A stretch of DNA of 64,000 nucleotides, taken from the NCBI GenBank assembly GCA_039621445.1, contig CP154954.1, positions 39,083,816 to 39,147,815 of the forward strand, written 5' to 3'. Every line of letters begins with the position of its first letter. The stretch's first letter is position 1. Origin of the DNA: Euglena gracilis (taxonomy: Eukaryota > Euglenida > Euglenophyceae > Euglenales). Positions 12,061-20,808 of this stretch are shown here, one piece after another. The position numbers were made by a program, and so were the translations under genes. The notes under the pieces are model-generated. The model did no database searches, was not told where the DNA came from, and saw only the letters and a list, made by a program, of their open reading frames with translations.

Positions 12061-12880
12061 AGCCCCAAAAAGGCCCCCGGTTCACCTCGCGGGAGGGTCG
12101 TACTCCCTCGAGGATAACCGACAAGGGGGGAAGGGACACCGAGGGCGAAGGGCCTCGCAAGGTCTTTGTGCTTCGCCCTCGGTGCCCCTTCATCCCTTGT
12201 CGGTTTTCCCTCAGGGTGCACGAGACCTTGCGAGGCTACGCCTTGCTCGCGGGCGGTGCTGACTGGACTGCTCTGGTTCGCTGGGTCAGGAGGTCCCGCT
12301 TAGTGCCGCCTCGCCGGAGTTGGCTGACGATGCTGCTCTGACTGGGCGCCGCAGCTTCTTGCCCTTGGGGGATGTCCCCCCTCTCCCCCCCTGGCCCCCG
12401 CTCTCTGACCGAGGGCTTTTGAGCACAAATTTTCTTCTGCGGGTGGGGGGCCAAGCTCACAAGGTCTTTGCGCGTCGCCCTCGGTGCTCCTTCCTCCCGT
12501 GTCGTTTTGTCTAGAGGGAGTAAGAGACACCTCGGGCTCGGCACTTTGCCCTCGTGAGTCCAGACTTTGTACTGAAATTAGGGGGGCCAGGGCATTGTGC
12601 AGGGTACCTTGGGCACCAAGCCGTTGATAGTGGGCTGTAAAAGTTTCCACCCCCCCCCCTCCACCGGCCAATTTCACAAACTTCTTGGGCAGAAAGGCCC
12701 CATTTTTTGAGTAACCCAACCCCAGCCCCTCTGGCGGGGTTTGCCCCCCATACCTTTGGGGTACACCTTGTTTTGCCAAAAAGTTTTTTGATGAAAAATT
12801 TTTTTTTGATGAAAGCAACGGTGTCTGCACTTACGGCCCTGAAGGAGGTTTTAATGAAATTAGGAGGGAGCCCCAAGTCT
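12061..12880 (-). mobile_element. DIRS-0a, 3' part (end repeat and recombinase C-terminus)
   Basis: Fragment of an older DIRS element read on the minus strand. It has a terminal-repeat region, a long hairpin (12,117-12,150 against 12,171-12,204), an internal complementary region (~12,455-12,560) and the C-terminal recombinase reading frame (LGLSAQEVCEIGRWRGG). The HxxR motif reads NPAR here, but HPAR in the copies near 32,260 and 45,770, because of a two-base difference, so a catalytic His is lost. The fragment stops at AAGTCT, where DIRS-1a is inserted, and its continuation resumes at 17,438. Confidence 0.8.
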
Positions 12881-13041
12881 CGTACTCCCTCGAGGAAAAC
12901 CGACCAGGGAGGAAGGGACACCGAGGGCGAAGCACAAAGACCTTGTGAGGCCATGCCTTGCTCGCCGGCGGTGCTGTTTGGATTGTTTGCTGCGTTGGGT
13001 TAGGAGTCCCTGCTTAGTGCCGCCTCGCCGGAGTTGGCTGA
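12881..13041 (-). repeat. DIRS-1a left inverted terminal repeat
   Basis: The outer ~60 bases (CGTACTCCCTCGAGG...) are unique to this end. From about 12,942 the sequence is the inverse of the right arm (GAGGCCATGCCTTGCTCGCC through GGAGTTGGCTGA), about 100 bp with few mismatches. Confidence 0.9.
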
Positions 13042-13173
13042 CGATGCTGCTCCGACTTGGCGACGTGACTTCTTGCCCCTGGGGGGGGTCCCCCCCCTCT
13101 CCCCCCCCTGGCCCCCACTCTCTGACCGAGGGCTTTTGAAGACAAATTTTCTTTTACGGGTGGGGGGGTCGGG

Positions 13174-13280
13174 CTCACAAGGTCTTTGTGCTTCGCCCTC
13201 GGTGTCCCTTCCTCCCTGGTCGGTTTTCCTCGAGGGAGTACGAGACACCTCGGGCTCCGCACTTTGCCCTTGTGAGGCCA
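13174..13280. repeat. DIRS-1a internal complementary region
   Basis: The first half is the reverse complement of the element's left outer end and the second half that of the right outer end. The two meet at GAGTACGAGACACCTC (~13,237-13,252). Read on the other strand this is right end + GTCT + left end with no gap. In DIRS-1 of Dictyostelium such a region templates circularisation; the same role is inferred here. Confidence 0.9.
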
Positions 13281-13295
13281 GATTGTGCACTGAAA

Positions 13296-14336
13296 TTAGG
13301 GGGGCCAGGGCATTTTCCAGGGCACCTTGGGCACCCAGTCGTTGATAGTGGGCTGTAAAAGCCTCCACCCCCCTCCACTGGCCAATTTCACACAAACTTC
13401 TTGGGCAGAAAGGCCCAATTTTTTCAGTAAACCAACTCCTGCCCCTCTGGTGGAGTGGGCCCCCCACACCTGGGGAGTCACCCCATGTTTGGCCAAAAAA
13501 TCTTGTGTGATAGAAGCAACAGTGTCTGCACTTATGGCTCTGAAGGGAGGTTTTAATGAAATTAGGAGGGGGCCCCCAGGTCTGACGAATGAACGTGTGG
13601 CAGCCACATAGCACATCATTAAATGAAATGGGCTTATTTGGGGACACTGGGGTATGGACACAACCCTCTCCCACTTATGAAATTTTTGCCCTTTACGCTT
13701 AATTTTGATGTAGGGTGCCCTACCCAACACACTGGTGGTTCGTTTGACTTGTGCCAAGTCAGAGGATCGATATAAACAGAGAATTCGTGAGCAAAAAATC
13801 AGCTGGGTACGCAATGTACAAATATCAGTGGGCATAGGGGTCTTGGCCAGCCCCAGGAGGATTGGGAGGGGATCCCAAAATGCCCCACACTTCTCCAGAT
13901 TTTGGTTCCAAAGCCTCTTGTAGGGGGTTAACAGGGTGTGGAATCTCAGTCCACCAAACCCAGGAATCAAAAGCATTGCACTGTATGCATTACGGGCTTG
14001 GGCCTTTGAAAATTGGAATAATTGTATTAAAGCGTCAGCCACTTGGTCAGTGGTGGCTTCAGGGGGGGGCACCCCCATGTGTTCCAAAATTACCAACAGA
14101 AGTGCAAAAGCACTCTGATAACGTTTTAAACTGGGGTTTCTCCCCAGGAAATCTTCAATGGTTTTAACCTGAATTTGTTTCCCCTCCAAAATTTGCCTGA
14201 GCAAATCATGCAAAGTAGGGGCCACCTGGGGGGTGGCATTTGTTCCCCCCTGCAATTGGTGAACATACCCCTGTAGGGGGTGATTTTCAGGCAGGGGGTC
14301 CCTGGCACTTTCATTTTTATTAATTGGGGCCACCAT
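13296..14336 (-). pseudogene. Tyrosine recombinase of DIRS-1a, frameshifted before the active Tyr
   Basis: Start chosen at the ATG of MVAPINKNES; recombinase-like sequence begins near TLHDLLRQILEGKQ. Visible catalytic positions are the first Arg in LYRSSDLA (codon 13,767-13,769) and HSTR (His 13,455-13,457, Arg 13,446-13,448). The Trp (13,375) and Tyr (13,345) of QWRG...FTAHYQ are present in the DNA but out of frame. An extra CA at ~13,390 (TTCACACAAAC, against TTCACAAAC in copy 1b) moves the frame, which ends at KMPWPP. The enzyme would cut and join the circular DNA intermediate into the genome. The 5' end overlaps the RNase H frame by ~200 bases. Confidence 0.8.
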
Positions 14337-16070
14337 GTGGCTGAATCCCAGTAGGGGGTGACCATCAAAACTTTGGTCTGGGGAAACATTTTCAACCTGG
14401 GCAGAAATTTTTGGATTATTGACCAGGGGGGGTTTGCATAAAGATCCCCCATGTTGTCCAGTGGACATTGTAGTGCATTTACTGCTGTGGCCTCCCAATG
14501 GGGCCACCTGGCCACAAAATTGGGGCAGTTTTTTGTTGCCTGGGGGGGCAAATAAATATGTTTTCCAGATTTATGAAATCTTTGGAATTGCTGTCTTAAC
14601 CATTGAAAAAGTTGGGGGTCTAAAGAATAATCCCCCCTGTCCATTTCCCATCTGCTTATGGGGTCTGCTAGGCATTCCTTTGAAGGCACCCAGTTGACTT
14701 GGAGGTTTACTTGGTGCTCCATGCACCATTTGAAAAATGGTCTTAGCATTTTGTTGAAGGGGTCTTTTCTGCCCCCACCTTTTGTTAGGTAATAGTAGAT
14801 TACCTGGTTGTCCACAGACAAAGAAACTGTTTCTCGGTTTGCTCAAACTTTTCACAGTGTTTATTGCTGCACTGAGCTCCTTTACATTGATGTGTAAAAT
14901 GGAGTCTTTTCTCCAAAATTCCTGCACAATTTCTCCTGTGTGGATGTCCAGCCCCCCCCAGGCATGGGTGCTGCTGTCTGAGTGCAACTCTCTGGTTGCA
15001 TTTTGGGGGAAGGGTCTGCCCCCCCAGGTGTCCAATAGAGTTTTTATTTCCCTTAATTGGGCCTTGATTTCCTGGGAAATGGGGTGTTTTGAGTCCCAGG
15101 GGGCTGTGGACTTTGCCACCAAAAAATTTGCCAGGGTGTCTGTAAAAGCCCTTAAAAAGGGCAGGGCCATTAGATTGCATCTTATTTGACCCAAAATGGC
15201 AGCCAACTGCCTTTTTGACATGTAATCTTTTTTCACGATTTTTCCCAGCTCCTTTTTTATAGTTTTGACTTTCTGGGGGGGCACTTGTAACTTTCCTTCC
15301 TGGAAGTTCAGTTGAAAACCCAGGTGGGTTACCACTTGGGTGGGCTGCAGGGTAGACTTTTTCACATTGATTTTGAACCCAGAATCCAGCAAATCTTTGA
15401 CAACTCTGTTCAGGTGACTTTGCAAAATGTTTTGGGTGGGAGCCACCAGTAAAATGTCGTCCAGGTAAATAAAGACCTGGATGCCCCTTTTTCTCCACAG
15501 TTTTTCGAATGTCTTCATTACTGACATGAAAATTTGGGGCATTACATTTAGCCCAAAGCAGCCTGTTTGAAATTCCCAGGTCTGCCCCCCTACCTGATGC
15601 CTTAAAAATGGCCTTAGGCCAGGACTTAGTGGAATGTGGAAATAGGCATCCTTCAGGTCTATTTTTGCTGCCCAGTGGCCTTTTTCCAAAACTGGGAAAA
15701 TGTGCTGGATATGATCCAGCTTGAAAGGTTTTACTTGAAACTGCTGATTTATTTCTCTGCAGTCGCTGATCATTCTCCATTTTGTTGTTCCCCCCTCTGG
15801 TTTCGAAATTAGAAACCATGGGATTAAATGCTGGGATTCTGAATCCCAAACTCGTTTCACTGCCCCAGTTTTTTCGTAATCCAGCAGAATTTTTTCTGCC
15901 TGGTTCAGGTCCAGATTGGCCCTGGGTTTTGGGTGTGTGGACAATTTTGGGGGATTTACCCAGGGGGGTTGAATTCCATTTTTGATTAATTGACATGTTG
16001 CTGGGGGGGCATTTTTGACCACCATTTTAGACTTTTCTGAAGTCTCTGGTACAGGGGGGTATCTCCCCAT
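14126..16070 (-). pseudogene. Reverse transcriptase-RNase H of DIRS-1a
   Basis: Read leftward from MGRYPPVPET. RT motifs include WFLISKPEGG, KIDLKDAYFHIPL, GCFGLNVMPQIF and the catalytic box FIYLDDILL (Asp pair 15,456-15,461). RNase H follows with SDSSTHAWGG (Asp 14,976-14,978) and HINVKELSAA (Glu 14,878-14,880). Near 14,833 two bases present in copy 1b are missing, so the frame leaves the RNase H tail; the tail continues in another frame to 14,126 (VDNQVIYYYL, ADPISRWEMD, YANPPW). It would copy element RNA into DNA in a gag particle. The same upstream frame stays open through the gag region, which I treat as spurious. Confidence 0.85.
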
Positions 16071-16491
16071 TTTTCCTCCATGGAATTTATTTCCTGAATC
16101 AGATGATTGTTTAGGGGCTGGGTGGGGGGTGTTGGACATTTCACAGCCCCTATAGCCCCTAGGGCTTGAGCCCTTGGAAAAAGCAAATGTTCCTGGGGGG
16201 GTGTGCATGCACTCTCCTCTCTTCTCACTCTCTCTCTGGAGCATCTTGTTGTTGGAATACATACCATAGGGCTTACTGCCCCTGTTTGGCCTATCTGGTC
16301 TGCTTGATGTTGATGGGGTTGGTAGCCATACCATAGGGGGGCCTCTGAGGGTCCCCCCCTTTTTGATTGAATAAATGCTGGTGGGGAGTCTCCCCCTTCC
16401 TGTTGCCAGCTGGCCCCTGGGGGGCAATCTTCCTCCTGGGGCTGGGCAGGGGGCTGCCCATTTAAGTACAAAGCCCTTGCAGGGCTGACCA

Positions 16492-17154
16492 TTAGCTTCT
16501 GGGGGGCCTGTGAAGGACCCCCCTTGTGGCTTTGTTGTAATTTCTGATCTTCTTGTTGAATTTTCTGGCCCCAGTGGCCTTGATGATAAAGGCCCCAATG
16601 GCCTGATTCGGTTCTGGGTCGCCATGCCCATTTGAAATCTGGAGGGGTTCTTGGGGCCCCACCCTTGACCCCTGAGGGGTGATGTGAATGAGAAAGGGTG
16701 GGGGGTGTGTTTGACCTTTTCTGCCCCTGCCATGTCCTGTGGGGCCCTGGTGCTGGTGGCCACCTTGGCCTTTGTTCCAGCGACTTTTGATGCTGTAGAT
16801 GCCGTCATGGCTGGTTGTGCCGTCATGGCCTGTGCGGTTTTGGCTGCCATAGCCCCGCATGAATGTATTGTGTGTTTTGAACCGATGGCCTCCATGGCCC
16901 TGGTTCCAATGGCCGTAGAGGCCAGCTGGTTGTTGTCTCTGCCCCTTGCGGGGTCTTCTGACCACTGTCTGCCAGGGTCCGTGGCCATCACTTTGGGGGG
17001 TTTGGGTGTTGGAAATTTCTGTGGGGAAAATTTCTTTTGGGGAAGGGGCAGCCACGGTTCGCCACAGTCGACCCGCGTCGTCAGGTTGTCCAGCTGCTGC
17101 TGCTGCCGCTTGAAGTTCTCCAGCGCTGTGCTTCTTTGAAGTTGCATTTCTCAT
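16492..17154 (-). CDS. Gag-like protein of DIRS-1a
   Basis: 220 codons from MRNATSKKHSAG. The N-terminus is Ala/Gln rich, then the segment SDGHGPWQTVVRRPR, which recurs in DIRS-3b and DIRS-5, and a Gly/His/Gln-rich middle (GHGGHRF, GYGSQNRTGHDG). I chose this frame, not the overlapping longer one, because that conserved segment lies in it. Compared with copy 1b the G run at ~16,700 is two bases shorter, so the frame ends early; 1b runs to 349 codons. No zinc knuckle is visible. Confidence 0.6.
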   Translation of the reverse strand: MRNATSKKHSAGELQAAAAAAGQPDDAGRLWRTVAAPSPKEIFPTEISNTQTPQSDGHGPWQTVVRRPRKGQRQQPAGLYGHWNQGHGGHRFKTHNTFMRGYGSQNRTGHDGTTSHDGIYSIKSRWNKGQGGHQHQGPTGHGRGRKGQTHPPPFLIHITPQGSRVGPQEPLQISNGHGDPEPNQAIGAFIIKATGARKFNKKIRNYNKATRGVLHRPPRS

Positions 17155-17309
17155 TGAACTCTTTCGAAAAATTCAACAACTTTTGATTTGAGTTTCTGCA
17201 CGAGCGTGACTTTCTGGATAATTTGAATTGATTGATTGTCTTCTTCTTTTCTCAATTGCTGAGGTATTTGACGTTCCTTTCTTCTGGGTGTCGAAGGGCA
17301 AATTAGGAA

Positions 17310-17437
17310 TCAGCCAACTCCGGCGAAAAAAGGCACTAAGCAGGGACTCCTAACCCAACGCAGCAAACAATCCAAACAACACCGCCGGCGAGCAAGGCAT
17401 GGCCTCACAAGGGCAAAGTGCGGAGCCCGAGGTGTCT
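17310..17437 (-). repeat. DIRS-1a right inverted terminal repeat
   Basis: Inverse of the left arm, from TCAGCCAACTCC to GGCATGGCCTCACAAG. An extra terminal stretch GGCAAAGTGCGGAGCCCGAG and GTGTCT completes the end. It is the 5' (gag) side of the element and would hold its promoter; no TATA is obvious. Confidence 0.88.
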
Positions 17438-17880
17438 GACATATAAACGTGTAGCAGCCTCATAGCACATCAGCAAATGAAATGGGCTTATTTGGGGACA
17501 CTGGGGAATGGACGCAACCCTTTCCCATTTATGGAAGTTCTGTTCCTTACGCTTAATCTTGATTTATGGTGCCCTACCCGACACACTGGTGGTTCGTTTG
17601 ACTTGCGATGAGTCCGAGGATCGGAATAAACAGAGGATTCTTGAGCAAAAAATAAGCTGTGTACGCAGAGTACAACTATCAGTGGGCATATGCGCCTTTG
17701 CCAGCCCCAGGAGGATTGGGAGGGGGTCCTAAAATGCACCATACGTCTCAAGGTTTTGGCTCCAAAGCCTCTTTTAAGGGGTCAATAGGGTGTGGAATTT
17801 CAGCCCACCAAATCCAGGAATCAAAAGCATAGCACTGTAGGCATTACGGGCTTGGGCCTTGGATAATTGAGAATTGAATT
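17438..17880 (-). mobile_element. DIRS-0a, second recombinase fragment
   Basis: Continuation of the DIRS-0 recombinase interrupted by DIRS-1a. At 45,899 the two halves are joined as AAGTCTGACAAATAAACG. It holds the recombinase middle, including the segment before the catalytic Arg, but frames are broken. It ends abruptly at GGATAATTGAGAATTGAATT where a plus-strand DIRS 5' end begins. Confidence 0.78.
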
Positions 17881-18390
17881 GACACCTCGGGCTCCGCACT
17901 TTGCCATTGTGAGGCCATGCCTTGCTCGCCGGCGGTTTGTTGTGTGATTGTTCGCTGCGCTGGGTTAGGAGGTCCCCCTCAGAGCCTTCTTTCGCCGGAG
18001 TTAGCTGATTCCTAACTTGCCCTTCGACACCCAGAAGAAAGGAACAGAGTTCACGAACGAAGAAGAACGGAGACAAGAAGTCAATATCAATTCAATATCC
18101 AGAAGAACACGAACCAGACGAATATCAATTGACAAGTCAATTGTCAAATTTCAATATCGACTTCGATGAGCAATACAGTGGAGAAGAAATTTGAATTATG
18201 TGGCCACTGGCGTCCTGGAGGAGTGGCCGCAGCAGCTGGAGACCTTGGAGATGCGGTCAGCACGTGGCAAACCGTGGCCGTTCTTCCCACCCAGCCCCAC
18301 ACCCCAGGAATTTCACAGCCCAAACCCCCCCCCCCCCAGTGACGGCCATGTGGCCTGGTGGGGCCAGATTTATCGTCAAGTGGCTGACAC
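17881..18390 (+). mobile_element. DIRS-5a, 5' end with gag start
   Basis: Starts GACACCTCGGGCTCCGCAC, which is the inverse of the right end of DIRS-1, so this is a DIRS 5' end on the plus strand. It has the terminal repeat, an AT-rich leader (CAATATCAATTCAATATCC) and the start of gag, and is cut off at TGGCTGACAC where DIRS-2a begins. Copies stand at 37,405 and 46,346. Confidence 0.8.
18166..18342 (+). pseudogene. Gag N-terminal fragment of DIRS-5a
   Basis: MSNTVEKKFELCGHWRPGG, then an Ala-rich stretch and a Pro tail. A run of 13 C (18,325-18,337) puts TGA in frame directly after it. The copy at 37,690 has 11 C and stays open into VTAMWPGG. The start ATG is conserved in the three plus-strand copies and in DIRS-3b. 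Confidence 0.65.
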
Positions 18391-18869
18391 ATTTCATACT
18401 CCCTCGAGGAAAGGCGAAAAGGGAGGAAGGGACACCGAGGGCGAAGCACAAAGACATTGTCAGGCCATGCCTTGCTCGCCGGCGGTTTGTTGTGGTTGTT
18501 CGCTGCGCATGGGTGAGGAGGTCCCGCTTAGTGCCGCCTCGCCGGAGTTGGCTGCATTGTCTCCGACGTGGCGACCATGGCGCTGTCTTTTTCCCTGGGG
18601 GGTTCCCCCCCCCCTTAGCCCCCCCCTGGCCCCCATCCTCTGACCGAGGGCGTTTGAAGGCAAATCTTCTTAAACGGGTGGGGGGGTCGGGCTCACAATG
18701 TCTTTGTGGTTCGCCCTCGGTGTCCCTTCCTCCCTTCTCGGTCTGCCTCGAGGGAGTACGAAACACCTCGGGCTCCGCACTTTGCCCTTGTGAGGCCAGA
18801 TTGTGCACCGAAAAAAGGGGGGCCAGGGCATTCTCCAAAGAACCTTGGGCACCAAGTCTTTGATAATGG

Positions 18870-19743
18870 GCTGTGAAAGCCTCCACCCCCTTCCATTGAC
18901 CAATTTCACAAACTTCTTGGGCAGAAAGACCCAAGTTTTTTCAGCAGACCCACCCCTGCCCCTCTGGTGGAGTGGGGCCCCCAAACCTGGGGGGTACCCC
19001 CTGTTTGGTCAAAAAGTCTTTGGTGATAGAAGCAATGGTATCTGCCTTAATGGCTTTGTAGGGGGGTTTTAACGAAATCAACAGGGGGCCCCCAGGTTTC
19101 ATAAAGAAACGTGTTGCTGTCACATAAGACGTCATTAAATGGAAGGGACTGAACGGGGGGCACTGGGGAATGGAGACAACTCTCTCCCACTTATGGAGAT
19201 TTTGCCCTTTACGTTTAATTTTGATGTAGGGTGCCCCCCCCAACACACTGGTGGTTCTTTGGACCTGTGCCAAATCTGAACTTCTGTATAAACAGAGGAT
19301 TCGTGAACAGAAAATGAGTTTTGTACGCAATGTACATATATCAGAGGGCAGGGGGGACTGTGCCAGCCCCAGGAGGATCGGGAGGGGATCCCAGAATGCC
19401 CCATATTTCTCCGGGTTTTGGTTTCAAAGCCTTTTATAAGGTGCCAACATGGCATGGAACCTCAGGCCTCCAAAGCCAGGAATCAATAGCATAGCACTGT
19501 ATGCATTGCGTGCTTGGGCCTTTGAAAATTGAAACAGTTGAATTAAAGCGTCAACCACTTGGTCAGTGGTGGCATCAGGGGGGATACCCCCATCTTGTCC
19601 AAAATTACCCATAAAAGCGTAAAAGCGCTTTGATAACGCTTTAAACTGGGGTTTCTTCTGCCCAGGAAATCGTTAATGGTCGAATTTTGTACTTGTTTCC
19701 CCTCCAGAATTTGCCTGAGCAAATCATGCAAAGCAGGGGCCAC
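18870..19743 (-). pseudogene. Tyrosine recombinase of DIRS-2a
   Basis: Pieces in several frames: TLHDLLRQ-like start (ALHDLLRQILEGKQVQ), TTDQVVDALIQLFQFSKAQA, then MRTKLIFCSRILCLYRSSDL with the first catalytic Arg. The HxxR box is out of frame: the reading frame gives FGGPTPPEG where DIRS-1 has WGAHSTRG, after a G-run indel. The Trp/Tyr segment survives in yet another frame (EVCEIGQWKGVEAFTAHYQR). Not functional as assembled. Confidence 0.7.
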
Positions 19744-20745
19744 CTGGGGGTGGCATTTTTTCCCCCCTGCAATTGGTGAACATACCCATGTAGGGGGTGA
19801 TTTTCAGGCAGGGGGTCCCTGGAACTTTCATTTTTTTAATTGGGGCCACCATGTGGCTGAATCCCAAAAGGGGGTGACCATCAAAACTTTGGCCCGTGGA
19901 AACATTTTTAATCTGGGGAGAAAATTTTGGAATACAGACCATGGGGGGTTTGCATAAAGATCCCCCATGTTGTCCAGTGGACATTGCAGTGCATCCACTG
20001 CTGTGGCTTCCCAGTGGGGCCACCTGGCCACAAATTGTGGCATTTTCTTGTTGCCTGGTGAGGCAAAAAGGTCTGTTTTCAGGCTGTTGTAATTTTTGAT
20101 CTGCTGCCTCAGCCATTGAAAAAGTTGGGGGTCCAGTGAGTAATCCCCCCTGTCCATTTCCCACCTGCTTATGGGGTCTGCCAGTCAGTATTTTGAGGGG
20201 ACCCACTTCACTTGCAGGTTTATTTTGTGTTCCATGCACCATTTGAAGAAGGGTCTTAGCATGGAATTGAAAGGGTCCTTTCTGCCCCCCCCTTTTGTTA
20301 AGTAATAGTAAATTACTTGATTGTCCACGGATAGGGACACAGTTTCCCCTGGCTGGCTGAGGCTTTGAACTGTGCTTATTGCTGCACTTCATTCTTTGAC
20401 ATTTATGTGCAAAATGGAGTTTTCCCTCCAAAATTCTTGCACAATTTCGCCTGTTCGAATGTCCAGCCCCCCCCCCCCCCAGGCATGGGTACTGCTGTGT
20501 GAGTGCAACTCCCTGGTTGCATTTTGGGGGAAGGGTCTGCCCGCCCAGGTGTCCAGCAGAATTTTTATTTCTCTTAATTGGTCCTTTATTCTTTGGGAAA
20601 TGGGGTGTTTTGAGTCCCAGGGGGCTGTGGAAATTTCCACCAAAAATATTGCCAGGGCATCCGCAGAGGCCCTTAGAAAGGGCAGGGCAATTAGATTGCA
20701 TCTGATTTGGCCCAAAATGGCAGCCAGTTGCCTTTTTGACATTTA
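19724..20745 (-). pseudogene. RNase H of DIRS-2a, first catalytic Asp replaced by His
   Basis: Frame from MSKRQLAAILGQIRCN through LHSHSSTHAWGG to HINVKE, then PSKY, a TGA stop, LADPISRWEMD and YANPPW. The first RNase H Asp seen in DIRS-1 is His here (codon 20,497-20,499). TGA replaces the Cys codon present in DIRS-3b (KYCLADP). The RT domain is missing because the fragment ends just upstream. Confidence 0.7.
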
Positions 20746-20808
20746 ATCTTTTTTCACCATTTTCCCAGCTCCTTTTTTACTGTTTTTATTTTTGGGGGGG
20801 CACCTGTA

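Larger units (their letters stand above)
12881..17437 (-). mobile_element. DIRS-1a, near-complete DIRS-type retroelement
   Basis: A 4.56-kb element coding on the minus strand in the order gag, RT-RNase H, tyrosine recombinase. It has inverted terminal repeats (12,942-13,041 and 17,310-17,410), extra unequal outer ends, and an internal complementary region at 13,174-13,280. GTCT stands at both junctions (12,877-12,880 and 17,434-17,437) and occurs once in the uninterrupted paralogue at 45,899-45,902. There is no longer target duplication, as expected for recombinase-mediated integration of a circle. All three reading frames carry small indels relative to copy 1b. Confidence 0.92.
18391..20808 (-). 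mobile_element. DIRS-2a, 3' portion of a second DIRS subfamily
   Basis: Begins ATTTCATACTCCCTCGAGG, with terminal repeat, internal complementary region (~18,690-18,800, junction GAGTACGAAACACCTC), recombinase and RNase H on the minus strand. It stops inside RT at GGGCACCTGTA, where the same 2.4 kb starts again. The internal junction reads GAAAC where DIRS-1 has GAGAC, and the left end reads TTTC where DIRS-1 has TCTC, so end and internal copy differ in step. Confidence 0.82.

Noticed and set aside
14571-17147. Single 858-codon gag-RT fusion in DIRS-1a
   Set aside because: In the gag region this frame differs from the one holding the segment conserved with DIRS-3b, so the N-terminal third is probably an accidental extension.
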